A DNA stretch of 64,000 nucleotides from Erwinia sp. OLFS4 (GCF_002752165.1 NZ_MOMB01000046.1:124001-188000); one strand, 5' to 3'; positions 7,922 to 18,053 are shown, numbered from the stretch's first letter. Numbers and translations: made by a program. Notes: generated by a model not told the origin, from the letters alone.

Positions 7922-9562
7922 TCAGGCGTTTTTCAGCACTTCGCTGACAATTTCAACCGCTTCTTTTTCAATCAGCAAACGGTGCGCCTCGCCGAGAAAA
8001 CTTTCACAATAGATTTTGTAAGCATCTTCCGTGCCGGAAGGACGGGCGGCGAACCATCCGTTTTTGGTCATCACTTTCAGACCGCCAATCGACGCACCAT
8101 TACCCGGCGCAGCCGTCAGACGATCGGTAATGGCATCACCAGCCAGGGTGTCAGCGCTGACCATTTCTGGTGAAAGCTTTGACAGTGCCGCTTTTTGCGC
8201 AGACGTTGCAGCCGCCTGCAGACGGTTATAGCTCGGCGCACCAAAACGGGCAGCCAGTTCGTCATAATGTTGCTGGGGGTTTTTGCCGGTTACGGCCGTT
8301 ATTTCTGCGGCCAGCAGGCAAAGAATAATGCCGTCTTTATCCGTCGACCAGGGAGTACCATCAAAACGCAGGAACGACGCGCCGGCACTCTCTTCGCCAC
8401 CAAAACCAAAGCTACCGTCAAACAACCCATCAACAAACCATTTAAAGCCAACCGGGACTTCCACCAGTTTGCGGCCGATATCGTTCACTACCCGATCGAT
8501 CATCGCACTGGATACCAGGGTCTTGCCGACAGCCACTTCTTTGCCCCACTGCGGTCGGTGCTGGAAAAGATAATTAATCGCCACCGCCAGGTAGTGATTA
8601 GGATTCATCAGGCCCGCCGGAGTAACAATACCATGGCGGTCATAATCGGGATCGTTACCGAAGGCAAGATCAAACTTATCCTTCAGCGCCAGCAGACCCG
8701 CCATGGCGCATTCCGATGAACAGTCCATGCGCACCGCGCCATCTTTGTCCAGATGCATAAAGCGGAAAGTCTGGTCAATGGCGTCGTTAACGATAGTCAG
8801 ATTCAACTGGTAGTGTTCAGCAATACGCTGCCAGTAGGCCATGCCAGATCCCCCAAGGGGATCAACGCCAATGTTAAGTCCGGCTTTCTGAATAGCGGCA
8901 AAATCAATAACCTGAGCTAATCCCTCAACATAAGGCTGAATCAGATCCTGCTCAATAATATGACCGCTGGCCCAGGCTTCAGCGATGGACAGACGCTTAA
9001 CTTCCCGTAAATTTCCGGCAATCAGCTGATTAGCGCGCTCTTCCACCACTTTAGTTACGTTGGTATCTGCCGGACCGCCATTAGGCGGATTGTATTTAAT
9101 GCCCCCGTCATCGGGAGGATTATGAGACGGCGTGATCACAATGCCGTCAGCCTGGGCAGCTGTACGCTTATTGTGCTCAATAATGGCATTTGAAATCGCC
9201 GGCGTCGGGGTGTAGCCATTATCCTGCTGCACGATGACGTCAACACCATTGGCAGCCAGCACTTCCAGCACCGAAATAATCGCCGGTTCAGAAAGGGCAT
9301 GGGTATCTTTTCCCACATAACACGGGCCGCTGATGCCGTTCTTTTTACGCTCTTCGGCAATCGCCTGGGCAATAGCCAGAATATGCATTTCATTGAAACT
9401 GTGGCGCGCTGCGCTGCCGCGATGGCCGGAGGTGCCAAATTTTACCGCATGCTCCGCATTGCCTGTTTCCGGCTTTAGCACGTAATACTGTGAGGTTAAC
9501 TGTGCAACATTAATCAAATCGCTCTGCCGGGTCGGTTGACCGGCACGTGGGTGGTTAGCCAT
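7922..9562 (-). CDS. pgm: Phosphoglucomutase Pgm
   Basis: This 546-residue enzyme interconverts glucose-1-phosphate and glucose-6-phosphate through a phosphoserine, feeding UDP-glucose and glycogen synthesis and linking to galactose use. The active-serine loop [11 protein letters not shown], the metal loop NDPDYDRHG, the sugar-binding GGEESAGAS and the phosphate-binding [12 protein letters not shown] are all present. A GTG two codons upstream extends the frame, but AGGGAG sits 8 nt from the ATG used here and the resulting length equals E. coli Pgm. It follows seqA by 25 bp, so a seqA-pgm operon is likely. Confidence 0.97.
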   Translation of the reverse strand: MANHPRAGQPTRQSDLINVAQLTSQYYVLKPETGNAEHAVKFGTSGHRGSAARHSFNEMHILAIAQAIAEERKKNGISGPCYVGKDTHALSEPAIISVLEVLAANGVDVIVQQDNGYTPTPAISNAIIEHNKRTAAQADGIVITPSHNPPDDGGIKYNPPNGGPADTNVTKVVEERANQLIAGNLREVKRLSIAEAWASGHIIEQDLIQPYVEGLAQVIDFAAIQKAGLNIGVDPLGGSGMAYWQRIAEHYQLNLTIVNDAIDQTFRFMHLDKDGAVRMDCSSECAMAGLLALKDKFDLAFGNDPDYDRHGIVTPAGLMNPNHYLAVAINYLFQHRPQWGKEVAVGKTLVSSAMIDRVVNDIGRKLVEVPVGFKWFVDGLFDGSFGFGGEESAGASFLRFDGTPWSTDKDGIILCLLAAEITAVTGKNPQQHYDELAARFGAPSYNRLQAAATSAQKAALSKLSPEMVSADTLAGDAITDRLTAAPGNGASIGGLKVMTKNGWFAARPSGTEDAYKIYCESFLGEAHRLLIEKEAVEIVSEVLKNA

Positions 9563-9587
9563 TGACACGACTCCCTGAGACGCTTTA

Positions 9588-10121
9588 TTAAATGGTGCCG
9601 CAAACGCGCCCGGCCAGTTCTGCCGGTAGCTGCATCGTCAGCATAATATGTTCGACCATGCTGCGTTTACGACCTGTGTTGGTATTGGTAATAACCCAGT
9701 ACGGCGTGCCGGGAACGGGTTTCGGCTTGGTATGGGTTCCATTCTGAAGCAACGTTTGCTCATCGCTGGCAAAATAGGTGCGAGTACGACCATGCAGCGA
9801 TTCAGTAGCCGCTTTAAACGCACCAGGATCGAGCGCATAGAGTGTCGAGAGAATCAGCATAAAGCGGTTAACCGCTTTTTTCTGCTCAGCATAATCATCA
9901 GAAAGCAGCAGCTCACGCACGGCACGCACCCGATCCTGTGGACGATGAGCAACCTTGCCGGCCTGTTTGTTTGCCTGCTCCGGCGTGATTACGGGCGCAC
10001 TGACGCCCTCCGCCGTGAATTTCAGCATGCGTCGTAAAATATCCGAGGCGCTTTCACCAATATGCTGAGTATGACTGGCAATATAGCGGTATAGATCTTC
10101 GTCGACTTCTATGGTTTTCAT
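9588..10121 (-). CDS. seqA: Negative modulator of replication initiation SeqA
   Basis: This 177-residue SeqA binds hemimethylated GATC sites. It sequesters oriC after initiation and organises new DNA behind forks. The N-terminal oligomerisation segment [19 protein letters not shown], a linker, and the C-terminal DNA-binding domain (from about residue 65, with [10 protein letters not shown] and the end [15 protein letters not shown]) are recognisable. The E. coli protein is 181 residues. It heads a probable seqA-pgm transcript and diverges from ybfF, as in E. coli. Confidence 0.97.
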   Translation of the reverse strand: MKTIEVDEDLYRYIASHTQHIGESASDILRRMLKFTAEGVSAPVITPEQANKQAGKVAHRPQDRVRAVRELLLSDDYAEQKKAVNRFMLILSTLYALDPGAFKAATESLHGRTRTYFASDEQTLLQNGTHTKPKPVPGTPYWVITNTNTGRKRSMVEHIMLTMQLPAELAGRVCGTI

Positions 10122-10369
10122 CTTTATCCAGTACGATTATTGCTTCGTTGAACAGCCGCCAGCGCTGGGGGACATAGTCTGTTCCAGCACAAGGCGATGC
10201 TAACGCGAGGATTATAAAGTTAAATCCGGTCAGGGTGTAGCGTCACAACGCTTTGCAGGCAAAAGTCAGATTATGCCGCAAAAATCGCTCAATAACCCGC
10301 CGCCCCGCCGCCGGTTCAGATGAAAAGCATGATAACCTATGCGCACACGTTAACTGTAAGAACTTTGCC

Positions 10370-11134
10370 ATGAATTTGAATGTCCGCCTGCTAACTAACC
10401 AATCTGACGCGGCCCCGCGTCCGCTGCTGCTGATACACGGTTTATTTGGCAATCTTGATAATCTGGGTGTCCTGGCACGCGATTTACAACACCAACGTCA
10501 GATAGTGCTGGTTGATGTGCGCAATCATGGCCATTCTGCGTGCGCCGATGAGATGAGTTATCGCGCGATGGCCGGCGATCTCATCGATACCCTCGACCAG
10601 CTGCACATCGCAGAGGTTGACGTTATCGGCCATTCAATGGGCGGAAAAATAGCCATGGCGTTAACCGCCCTCGCCCCGCAACGCGTCGGCCAGCTGGCGG
10701 TACTGGACATTGCACCAGTGGCTTATCAGCAGCGCCATCATGATGCCATTTTTGCTGCACTACGCGCAGTGACTGAAGCAGGCATCACCAGCCGCAGCGA
10801 CGCCAGTACACTGATGCGCGGCTTTGTTGAAGAAGAAGGCGTTATCCAGTTTCTGCTCAAATCGTTTGATCGCGGTCAGTGGCGTTTTAACGTCGATGCC
10901 TTATGGCGTAATTACCCGACCCTCATCGGCTGGCAGCCAGTGCCAGCCTGGCATGGCCCTGCCCTCTTTATTCGCGGCGATCGGTCGGCGTATCTGAGCG
11001 ATGACTATCGTGACACGCTGCTATCGCAGTTTCCCGCAGCCCGGGCGCATGTCATAGCCGGTGCGGGTCACTGGCTGCATGCCGAAAAACCACAGGCGGT
11101 ATTACGTGCGCTGCGGCGTTTTTTTGCGCTTTAA
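10370..11134 (+). CDS. ybfF: Alpha/beta-hydrolase esterase YbfF
   Basis: This 254-residue alpha/beta-hydrolase has the oxyanion region LLIHGLFGN, the nucleophile elbow GHSMGG and the catalytic-histidine segment GAGHWLHAEKP. E. coli YbfF is an esterase active on short acyl and acyl-CoA-like substrates in vitro; its role in the cell is unclear. I chose the ATG at 10370 (MNLNVRLL) because it aligns with the E. coli start; an upstream in-frame extension has no family resemblance. Confidence 0.93.
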   Translation: MNLNVRLLTNQSDAAPRPLLLIHGLFGNLDNLGVLARDLQHQRQIVLVDVRNHGHSACADEMSYRAMAGDLIDTLDQLHIAEVDVIGHSMGGKIAMALTALAPQRVGQLAVLDIAPVAYQQRHHDAIFAALRAVTEAGITSRSDASTLMRGFVEEEGVIQFLLKSFDRGQWRFNVDALWRNYPTLIGWQPVPAWHGPALFIRGDRSAYLSDDYRDTLLSQFPAARAHVIAGAGHWLHAEKPQAVLRALRRFFAL

Positions 11135-11152
11135 AAAACAACGATTTCCCGA

Positions 11153-11182
11153 TTGTTCTCTCTCTGTAGCCTGGGGTATGAT
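11153..11182 (+). promoter_or_regulatory. Candidate sigma-70 promoter of ybfE
   Basis: TTGTTC (11153-11158) and TATGAT (11177-11182) are 18 bp apart in the ybfF-ybfE gap. E. coli ybfE is a LexA-regulated gene, but I find no good CTGT-N8-ACAG box around this promoter. Confidence 0.4.
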
Positions 11183-11253
11183 GGCGCGCTAATTTTTCTG
11201 CCTCAGGCGGCCAGTGCCGCTCTGGGGGATGACTTTCAGCCCTGAACAACGCA

Positions 11254-11535
11254 ATGGCAAAAGAAAACACCGATCGCACAACAATCGATCTGTTTGCAGA
11301 TGAGCGCCGTCCAGGACGGCCGAAAACCAACCCGCTGTCACGGGACGAACAGTTACGCATTAATAAGCGTAACCAGCTCAGACGCGACAAGGTGCGCGGT
11401 TTACGGCGCGTCGAACTGAAAATGACGGCGGACGCAGTTGACGCGCTTAATCAGCTGGCCGAAGCGCGACAAATCAGCCGTAGTGAGCTAATTGAAGAAA
11501 TGCTCATTACCCAACTGACTGACAACCGTAAATAA
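11254..11535 (+). CDS. ybfE: LexA-regulated protein family YbfE
   Basis: This 93-residue protein is very basic in its first half (DERRPGRPKTNPLSRDEQLRINKRNQ split across residues ~12-45). It ends in a ribbon-helix-helix-like segment (KMTADAVDALNQLAEARQIS, then RSELIEEMLI), which suggests DNA binding. The E. coli homologue belongs to the SOS regulon; its function is unknown. It lies between ybfF and fldA as in E. coli. The start is an ATG with no strong ribosome site. Confidence 0.88.
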   Translation: MAKENTDRTTIDLFADERRPGRPKTNPLSRDEQLRINKRNQLRRDKVRGLRRVELKMTADAVDALNQLAEARQISRSELIEEMLITQLTDNRK

Positions 11536-11672
11536 TCGCTCACAGAAGGCACAAAGCGACAAAACGGATGGCATTACAGATTTATCCCCCTGGCCTGCTC
11601 TGCTATTATTGGCGTTAACTAACGTATCCCGGCAGTCACCGTATCATTGAGTATCAAGAGGTTATCTGACAC

Positions 11673-12203
11673 ATGGCAATCGTAGGCATTTTCTTTGGCA
11701 GCGATACAGGCAATACTGAAAACATTGCAAAAATGATCCAAAAGCAACTGGGCAAAGAGGTAGCTGAGGTTCACGATATCGCTAAAAGCAGCAAAGAAGA
11801 CCTGGAAGCCTTTGATATTCTGCTGCTGGGTATTCCCACCTGGTACTACGGTGAAGCGCAGTGTGACTGGGATGATTTCTTCCCGACGCTGGAAGAAATC
11901 GATTTTACCGGTAAACTGGTGGCGCTGTTTGGCTGCGGCGATCAGGAAGATTACGCAGAATATTTTTGCGATGCGATGGGAACCATTCGTGACATTATCG
12001 AGCCTAATGGGGCGGTAATTGTTGGTCACTGGCCTGTTGCCGGTTACCATTTTGAAGCCTCCAAAGGGCTGGCGGATGACGATCATTTCCTTGGTCTGGC
12101 TATTGATGAAGACCGCCAGCCAGAATTAACCAACCAGCGTGTTGATAAGTGGGTTAAACAGCTGTACGAAGAGTTACAGCTACAGGCGATCATTGAGGCC
12201 TGA
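11673..12203 (+). CDS. fldA: Flavodoxin 1 FldA
   Basis: This 176-residue long-chain flavodoxin is a low-potential FMN electron carrier for radical-SAM enzymes (including BioB, and possibly the LipA and MiaB encoded in this window), methionine synthase and IspG/IspH. The FMN phosphate loop GSDTGNTEN (residues 9-17) and the flavin-stacking regions IPTWYYGEAQCDW and FGCGDQEDYAEYFCDA are present. The length equals E. coli FldA. fldA lies upstream of fur in the same direction. Confidence 0.97.
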   Translation: MAIVGIFFGSDTGNTENIAKMIQKQLGKEVAEVHDIAKSSKEDLEAFDILLLGIPTWYYGEAQCDWDDFFPTLEEIDFTGKLVALFGCGDQEDYAEYFCDAMGTIRDIIEPNGAVIVGHWPVAGYHFEASKGLADDDHFLGLAIDEDRQPELTNQRVDKWVKQLYEELQLQAIIEA

Positions 12204-12567
12204 TCGGCCCTGGCGACGGATGTGAGATCGCTCTCACATCACGTCATTGAATTTTCCTATAGAAGTAATAGCTACATATTTGTAACTTTCATCTGCATAA
12301 CTGTAAAATACCCGTACTGGAAAAAAGTGTTCTCAGCGCCCGTTATTATCCCGGTCACGCATGATGAGGCAGCGAAATGTCAAACCAGCATGATCCGAGG
12401 CAGCGTAAAAGCACAGCGAAAAAACCTTACACTCCTTAGAGGAATCGCCCCCGGTCATTTTCATTTCAACGCATCAGTTCTATAATGAGACGCAATTTCG
12501 TTCGGCAGGACACATGATACAATTTACAGCCCTAAAATGAACTGAAAAGTAACAGGACAATATCCGC
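12204..12567 (+). promoter_or_regulatory. fldA-fur intergenic region with candidate fur promoter
   Basis: A perfect 9-bp stem (GATGTGAGA at 12219-12227 and TCTCACATC at 12232-12240) follows fldA but lacks a T-run. It resembles a CRP site, but the half-sites are 8 rather than 6 bp apart. A -10 box TATAAT at 12481-12486, with a weak -35 TTTTCA at 12458-12463 (17 bp), is the best fur promoter. E. coli fur is translationally coupled to a 28-codon leader gene, uof; I find no frame of that size that ends near the fur start, only 8- and 10-codon ones. Confidence 0.6.
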
Positions 12568-13011
12568 ATGACTGACAACAACATCGCATTAAAAAAGGCC
12601 GGCCTGAAGGTCACGCTTCCCCGTCTGAAAATTCTGGAAGTGCTTCAGGAACCTGAGTCCCATCACGTCAGTGCGGAAGACCTGTATAAGCGTCTGATTG
12701 ACATGGGTGAAGAGATTGGCCTGGCAACGGTTTACCGCGTTCTCAATCAGTTTGATGATGCAGGCATCGTCACCCGTCATAACTTTGAGGGTGGAAAATC
12801 TGTTTTTGAGTTGACGCAACAGCACCACCACGATCACCTCATCTGCCTTGACTGCGGTAAAGTGATCGAGTTCAGCGATGAGTCCATTGAAGCCCGTCAG
12901 CGCGAAATTGCCACGCGCCACGGCATCAAACTGACCAATCACAGCCTTTATCTGTATGGACATTGTGCAGAAGGCGATTGCCGTGAAGATGAGACCCTGC
13001 ACGATCAATAA
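12568..13011 (+). CDS. fur: Ferric uptake regulator Fur
   Basis: This 147-residue Fe(II)-dependent repressor of iron acquisition genes also serves as an indirect activator through RyhB. It has an N-terminal winged helix (residues ~1-83, recognition region GLATVYRVLNQFDDAGIV) and a C-terminal dimerisation domain with metal ligands H87, H88 and H90. The structural zinc pair is C93/C96 (CLDCGK), and a second cysteine region CAEGDC lies near the end. The sequence is nearly identical to E. coli Fur. Confidence 0.98.
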   Translation: MTDNNIALKKAGLKVTLPRLKILEVLQEPESHHVSAEDLYKRLIDMGEEIGLATVYRVLNQFDDAGIVTRHNFEGGKSVFELTQQHHHDHLICLDCGKVIEFSDESIEARQREIATRHGIKLTNHSLYLYGHCAEGDCREDETLHDQ

Positions 13012-13027
13012 TCCTGGCATCGCCCGA

Positions 13028-13057
13028 TAAAAAAACCGGCAGCCGCCGGTTTTTTTA
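13028..13057. terminator. Bidirectional terminator between fur and glnS
   Basis: ACCGGC and GCCGGT form a GC stem with loop AGCC, flanked by a run of A on the left and seven T on the right. It can therefore stop transcription from fur on the plus strand and from glnS on the minus strand. Confidence 0.88.
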
Positions 13058-13078
13058 TTACAAGCCAGTCGGGTGAGA

Positions 13079-14746
13079 TTATTCGCCGGATTTTCCCCAG
13101 GTATCACGCAGCCCGACCGTACGGTTAAACACCAGATTTCCGGCACTTGAGTAAACGCTATCGGCACAAAAATAGCCTTCGCGCTCAAACTGCCAGGGTG
13201 ATAAGGCTGCAGCATGCCTGAGACTCGCTTCCACATAGCCGTGACGAATAACCAGTGATTCCGGATTAATGGTGGTAAGGAAATCCTCGGCGGCATTTGG
13301 GTTCGCCACGCTGAACAAACGGTCGTAAAGACGGAATTGCGCCGGGATACCGTGATCAACCGACACCCAGTGGATCACGCCTTTAACCTTGCGGCCATCG
13401 GCTGGATCTTTGCCCATAGTATCGAGATCGGCGGTACAGAACAGGCAGGTAATATTACCGGCATCATCTTTAGCCACCCGCTCGGCTCGAATAACATAAG
13501 CATTGCGCAAGCGCACCTCTTTGCCCAGCACCAGCCGTTTATATTGCTTATTGGCTTCTTCACGAAAATCTGCCCTGTCAATCCAGATTTCGCGACTGAA
13601 AGGAACATCACGATGTCCCATTTCCGGACGGTTCGGATGATTAGCCATGATGACGTTTTCGTCATGCCCCGCCGGCAGATTTTCAATCACCACTTTAACC
13701 GGATCAAGCACCGCCATTGCACGCGGTGCATTTTCGTTCAGGTCTTCGCGAATGCAGGCTTCCAGTGAAGCCATTTCCACAATATTGTCCTGTCTGGTTA
13801 CGCCAATACGACGGCAAAACTCACGGATAGCGGCGGCAGTATAACCGCGACGACGCAAGCCAGAAACGGTCAGCATACGCGGATCGTCCCAGCCTTCGAC
13901 AATCTTACTGGTCACCAGCTGAGTCAGCTTACGTTTGGACATCACTGTGTATTCCAGATTAAGACGGGAAAACTCGTACTGGCGTGGGTGAACCGGAATA
14001 GTAATATTATCCAGCACCCAGTCATACAGCCGGCGGTTATCCTGAAATTCCAGCGTACACAGAGAATGCGTAATGCCTTCCAGCGCATCGGAAATGCAGT
14101 GGGTAAAATCGTACATCGGGTAAATGCACCATTTATTCCCGGTCTGATGATGCTCAGCAAACTTAATGCGATACAAAACCGGGTCGCGCAGGACAATGAA
14201 ATTTGACGCCATATCAATTTTGGCACGCAGACACGCTTGCCCTTCGGCAAAACCCCCGGCGCGCATTTTTTCAAACAGCGCCAGATTTTCTTCCACGCTG
14301 CGATCGCGATACGGGCTGTTTTTTCCTGGCGTTTTCAGCGTTCCGCGATACTCGCGGATTTCATCCGCTGTCAGTTCATCAACGTACGCCAGACCTTTAT
14401 TTATCAGTTCTAAGGCATAGTGATACAGCTGGTCGAAATAGTCTGAGGAGTAGTGCACTTCACCACTCCACGTAAAGCCCAGCCACTGGACATCGCGCTT
14501 GATGGACTCGACAAACTCCATGTCTTCTTTAATCGGGTTGGTATCATCAAAACGCAAATTACACTGGCCCTGGTAATCCTGTGCAATACCAAAGTTCAGG
14601 CAAATAGATTTAGCATGGCCAATATGCAGGTAACCATTTGGCTCCGGAGGAAAACGGGTATGAACGCTGGTGTGTTTTCCGCTGGCCAGATCTTCGTCAA
14701 TAATCTGGCGAATAAAATTGGTTGGCCGGGCTTCAGCCTCACTCAT
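13079..14746 (-). CDS. glnS: Glutaminyl-tRNA synthetase GlnS
   Basis: This 555-residue class I aminoacyl-tRNA synthetase charges tRNA-Gln, whose genes lie about 9 kb away in this window. The HIGH-type motif [12 protein letters not shown] and the KMSKS-type loop VMSKRKL flank the Rossmann catalytic domain. The C-terminal half forms the anticodon-binding beta barrels. The length equals E. coli GlnS (554-555). The gene converges on fur. The E. coli chiP-ybfN pair normally between the two is absent. Confidence 0.98.
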   Translation of the reverse strand: MSEAEARPTNFIRQIIDEDLASGKHTSVHTRFPPEPNGYLHIGHAKSICLNFGIAQDYQGQCNLRFDDTNPIKEDMEFVESIKRDVQWLGFTWSGEVHYSSDYFDQLYHYALELINKGLAYVDELTADEIREYRGTLKTPGKNSPYRDRSVEENLALFEKMRAGGFAEGQACLRAKIDMASNFIVLRDPVLYRIKFAEHHQTGNKWCIYPMYDFTHCISDALEGITHSLCTLEFQDNRRLYDWVLDNITIPVHPRQYEFSRLNLEYTVMSKRKLTQLVTSKIVEGWDDPRMLTVSGLRRRGYTAAAIREFCRRIGVTRQDNIVEMASLEACIREDLNENAPRAMAVLDPVKVVIENLPAGHDENVIMANHPNRPEMGHRDVPFSREIWIDRADFREEANKQYKRLVLGKEVRLRNAYVIRAERVAKDDAGNITCLFCTADLDTMGKDPADGRKVKGVIHWVSVDHGIPAQFRLYDRLFSVANPNAAEDFLTTINPESLVIRHGYVEASLRHAAALSPWQFEREGYFCADSVYSSAGNLVFNRTVGLRDTWGKSGE

Positions 14747-14845
14747 TACAATGTCCTCAATACGTACTCATTTATATGATACTTGTTGTCATCGCCTATG
14801 ATCCACGAAGCGCCAGCGGGAAACAACCGTTTGTTAAATCACAGA

Positions 14846-14880
14846 CAAAAAAACAGGGGTGAGAAAACTCTCACCCCTGC
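14846..14880 (-). terminator. Intrinsic terminator of nagE
   Basis: On the minus strand CAGGGGTGAGA and TCTCACCCCTG form an 11-bp stem with a short GTTT loop, followed by TTTTTTTGT. It lies 38 bp beyond the nagE stop. Confidence 0.9.
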
Positions 14881-14917
14881 GACTAACGGAACAGGCAACC
14901 TGCTGGCGTCAACGACC

Positions 14918-16864
14918 TTAGCGGTTAACCTGATACAGGCGGGTTTCACCCGCAACGACGCTACCCTCGGCCAAATGGCTCAGACCGGCATAATCATCAC
15001 TGTTGCTGATCACCACCGGACTGATCATTGAACGCGCATTGGCATTAAGGAATTCCAGGTCTAATTGCAGAACCGGTTGCCCGGCCGTCACCCTGGCGCC
15101 TTCTTCAACCAGACGGCTGAATCCTTTACCCTCCAGCCCGACAGTATCCAGACCGATGTGCACCACCACTTCAACACCTTTGTCAGTCTCCAGACAGAAC
15201 GCGTGATTAGTATTAAAGATTTTCACAATGGTACCCGCTGCCGGCGCAACCACCGTATTGCCGGTAGGTTTAATCGCCAGGCCATCACCAACCGCTTTAC
15301 TGGCAAAAGCCTCATCAGGCACCTGTTCCAGCGCAACGATCTCACCGCTCACCGGGGCAACCAGCGTTGCGATAATATCCTGGCTGGCTTTCGGTACCGC
15401 CTGAGGCTGAACAGTCGCGGTAGCCGGGGCGGCTGCACTGGCCGCGCTCGCAGCAATCGGCCCTTTGGCTATCAGCGTTTTCATTTCTTCAGCAATCGAT
15501 TCTGCACGCGCGCCAACAATCACCTGTACGGTTTTCTTGTTAAGTTTAACCACGCCGGACGCGCCAAGACGTTTACATTCCGCGTCATTCACCTGTGCCG
15601 AATCACTCACGGCCAGGCGCAAACGGGTAATGCAGGCATCAATACCGGTGATATTACTGCTACCACCAACCGCCGAGATATACTGACGGGACAGAACAGA
15701 CAAGCCCTCTTCTGTATTGCTGTTAGCATCCGCTGCCGGTTCCGGCGCCGCTTCTTCACGACCCGGTGTTTTCAGATTCATAGCGCGAATAACTACGCTG
15801 AACACAACGAAGTAAATCACAAAGGCCACGGCACCCATCACCAGCAGCAGCCAGACGTTTTTACTGGCAGCCGGCAGATGGTACATCAGCGCATAGTCGA
15901 TTGCGCCAGCAGAAAAAGAGAAACCGGCATGAATGCCCAGCGAGGTTGCAATGTACAGACTGATGCCGGTCAGAATGGCATGCAGTAAGTAGAGTACAGG
16001 GGCGAGGAACATGAACAGAAATTCCAGCGGCTCGGTCACCCCGGTAAGAAACGCGGTCAGCGCAACGGAAAACAGCAGACCACCAACCATGGGACGGCGT
16101 GCTTTTGGCGAAGCAAAATACATCGCCAGCGCTGCGCCCGGCAAACCGAACATCATAATCGGGAAGAAACCGGACATGAACATACCGGCCGTGGTATCCC
16201 CGGCATAGAAACGGTTGATATCACCGTGGAACAGGCTACCGGCTGCGTTGGTGTAATCGCCAATCTGGAACCAGGCAATTGTATTGAGCACCTGATGCAA
16301 ACCCGTCGGTATTAACAGACGGTTAACAAAACCAAAAATACCGGCACCAAGCGCACCTTCAGAGACAATCCATTCACCGCCTGCATGAATCGCATTCTGC
16401 ACCGGTGGCCAGACATAGCCGAAAATAGCCGCCAGAATCAGACAGAAAAAGCCCGTGGCGATCGGCACAAAACGTTTACCACCGAAGAAGCTAAGAAAAT
16501 CCGGTAAGCGAATATTATACCAGCGGTTATAAGTTGCTCCGGCTACCAATCCGGTCAGAATACCGGCCAGTACGCCCATATTCACCGCAGGGTTGATGGT
16601 AACCATTGCTTTGGTCATGATGAAATAGCCGACAGCACCGGCCAGGGCTGCCGGACCAGCATTATCTTTTGACCAGGTTGAAGCGACACCAATAGCAAAG
16701 ATCAGCGCCAGGTTATCGAATATTGCCCCACCAGCCTGGGCAATAAACGCCATATTGAGTAAGTCCGGTTGTCCGAATCGCAGCAACAGTGCCGCAACAG
16801 GCAGCACGGCGATCGGCAACTGCAACGACCGCCCCAGCCTTTGAAAGAAGCCTAATATATTCAC
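14918..16864 (-). CDS. nagE: N-acetylglucosamine-specific PTS transporter NagE (EIICBA)
   Basis: This 648-residue phosphotransferase enzyme II imports and phosphorylates N-acetylglucosamine to GlcNAc-6-phosphate, the substrate of NagA. The domain order is EIIC (membrane, residues ~1-375, starting MNILGFFQRLGRSLQLPIAV), EIIB (~395-480, active cysteine in DACITRLRL) and EIIA (~510-640, active histidine in VVVHIGLDTVGLEGKGF). I chose a GTG start with AAGGGG upstream because it aligns with E. coli NagE; longer in-frame starts have no family support. It diverges from nagBACD across a shared NagC-controlled region. Confidence 0.97.
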   Translation of the reverse strand: MNILGFFQRLGRSLQLPIAVLPVAALLLRFGQPDLLNMAFIAQAGGAIFDNLALIFAIGVASTWSKDNAGPAALAGAVGYFIMTKAMVTINPAVNMGVLAGILTGLVAGATYNRWYNIRLPDFLSFFGGKRFVPIATGFFCLILAAIFGYVWPPVQNAIHAGGEWIVSEGALGAGIFGFVNRLLIPTGLHQVLNTIAWFQIGDYTNAAGSLFHGDINRFYAGDTTAGMFMSGFFPIMMFGLPGAALAMYFASPKARRPMVGGLLFSVALTAFLTGVTEPLEFLFMFLAPVLYLLHAILTGISLYIATSLGIHAGFSFSAGAIDYALMYHLPAASKNVWLLLVMGAVAFVIYFVVFSVVIRAMNLKTPGREEAAPEPAADANSNTEEGLSVLSRQYISAVGGSSNITGIDACITRLRLAVSDSAQVNDAECKRLGASGVVKLNKKTVQVIVGARAESIAEEMKTLIAKGPIAASAASAAAPATATVQPQAVPKASQDIIATLVAPVSGEIVALEQVPDEAFASKAVGDGLAIKPTGNTVVAPAAGTIVKIFNTNHAFCLETDKGVEVVVHIGLDTVGLEGKGFSRLVEEGARVTAGQPVLQLDLEFLNANARSMISPVVISNSDDYAGLSHLAEGSVVAGETRLYQVNR

Positions 16865-16977
16865 CTTTTTCCCCTTTTTAACCTGTGAAGGTGCCCAGCA
16901 CCGCATGCTTTTTTCCTGTCCTTTTTAACAGGCAGGTTTATGTCATTCCACACCACTGAACGGAGTGTAAGAAAAAA

Positions 16978-16998
16978 TTAATTCGCCCCGCAAATTAA
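16978..16998. promoter_or_regulatory. NagC operator, nagE side
   Basis: TTAATTCGC (16978-16986) and GCAAATTAA (16990-16998) form a near-perfect palindrome, 8 of 9 positions, around CCC. It has the TTCG...CGNAA core of the nagE NagC operator known from E. coli. It lies 114 bp upstream of the nagE GTG. NagC, encoded in this window, is the expected repressor, and GlcNAc-6-phosphate the inducer. Confidence 0.75.
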
Positions 16999-17006
16999 AA
17001 CCCTTC

Positions 17007-17028
17007 TAATGTGACAAAAATCACCATA
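17007..17028. promoter_or_regulatory. CRP site in the nagE-nagB intergenic region
   Basis: TGTGA (17010-17014) and TCACC (17021-17025) are separated by 6 bp within a 22-bp window, only one base off the ideal TGTGA-N6-TCACA. Its place between the two NagC operators matches the E. coli arrangement, where cAMP-CRP activates both nag transcripts. Confidence 0.75.
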
Positions 17029-17068
17029 AATCGCATTTCAGACACGTAGGTGTTGGCTTGCATAGCAA

Positions 17069-17092
17069 ACTTATTTTATTATTAAAAATATC
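17069..17092. promoter_or_regulatory. Probable NagC operator, nagB side
   Basis: The AT-rich element TTATTTTATTATTAAAAATA lies about 100 bp upstream of the nagB ATG and resembles the E. coli nagB operator. With the nagE-side operator about 93 bp away (roughly nine helical turns), it could support the NagC repression loop described in E. coli. Confidence 0.55.
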
Positions 17093-17190
17093 ATGACGGA
17101 TTTTTCCCTCGTATTGCTGCATTATCACAGGTTACGCTTAGCAGATAATCCGTCTGCCCTTAATCATAATCGCTACTTTTGAGGTGTACC

Positions 17191-17991
17191 ATGCGACTCA
17201 TTCCTTTATCTACTACCAGCCAGGTCGGTAAGTGGGCGGCACGTCATATTGTCAACCGTATTAACGCGTTTCAACCCAGCGCCGAACGCCCTTTTGTACT
17301 TGGCTTACCGACTGGCGGCACACCGCTGGAAGCCTATAAACACCTTATAGAGATGCATAAAGCAGGCCAGGTTAGCTTCAGGCATGTGGTTACCTTCAAT
17401 ATGGATGAATACGTTGGCCTGCCGAAAGAGCATCCGGAAAGCTATCACAGCTTCATGTACCGCAATTTTTTCGATCATGTCGATATTCAGCCGCAAAATA
17501 TTAACCTGTTAAACGGTAACGCGGATGACATTGACGCGGAATGCCGCCAGTATGAAGAAAAAATTCGTTCATATGGCAAAATTCACCTGTTTATGGGGGG
17601 CGTGGGTAACGATGGCCACATTGCATTCAACGAACCGGCATCCTCACTCTCTTCACGTACCCGTATCAAAACCCTGACGCATGACACCCGGGTGGCCAAT
17701 TCGCGTTTTTTTAATGGTGACGTTGAACAGGTGCCTAAATATGCCTTAACCGTCGGCGTTGGCACGCTGCTGGATGCCGAAGAAGTGATGATCCTGGTTA
17801 CCGGACACCTTAAAGCGCAGGCCCTTCAGGCTGCGGTAGAAGGCAACGTCAACCACATGTGGACCATCAGCTGTCTGCAGCTTCACGCCAAAGCGGTAGT
17901 AGTCTGTGACGAAGCCGCCACCATGGAACTGAAGATGAAAACCGTCAAATATTTCCGCGAAATGGAAGCGGAAAATATGAAAGGACTGTAA
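17191..17991 (+). CDS. nagB: Glucosamine-6-phosphate deaminase NagB
   Basis: This 266-residue hexameric enzyme converts glucosamine-6-phosphate to fructose-6-phosphate and ammonia, the last step of amino-sugar breakdown. D72 lies in NMDEYVGL, and the second catalytic block [13 protein letters not shown] supplies the Asp, His and Glu of the active site. The ATG used here is preceded by GAGGTGT and aligns with the E. coli start; an upstream TTG extends the frame by four codons but is unlikely. It is the first gene of nagBACD. Confidence 0.97.
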   Translation: MRLIPLSTTSQVGKWAARHIVNRINAFQPSAERPFVLGLPTGGTPLEAYKHLIEMHKAGQVSFRHVVTFNMDEYVGLPKEHPESYHSFMYRNFFDHVDIQPQNINLLNGNADDIDAECRQYEEKIRSYGKIHLFMGGVGNDGHIAFNEPASSLSSRTRIKTLTHDTRVANSRFFNGDVEQVPKYALTVGVGTLLDAEEVMILVTGHLKAQALQAAVEGNVNHMWTISCLQLHAKAVVVCDEAATMELKMKTVKYFREMEAENMKGL

Positions 17992-18053
17992 CAACTTAAC
18001 GGGTCAATACGGCAAGTCACGCTACTGACTTGCACCCAACAGGGAGATGACTG

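Noticed and set aside
12219-12240. CRP-like TGTGA...TCACA element after fldA
   Set aside because: The half-sites are 8 bp apart rather than 6; it is better explained as a simple hairpin at the fldA 3' end.
12222-12485. Open frame of 87 codons between fldA and fur
   Set aside because: No ribosome site, no recognised family, and it ends inside the likely fur -10 box.
15065-15988. Long plus-strand frame inside nagE
   Set aside because: It is antisense to a certain gene and its translation is low-complexity and not protein-like; a codon-bias shadow.
16865-16906. N-terminal extension of nagE (start at 16906)
   Set aside because: The extra residues are not family-like, and a GTG with a good ribosome site aligns with the known NagE start.
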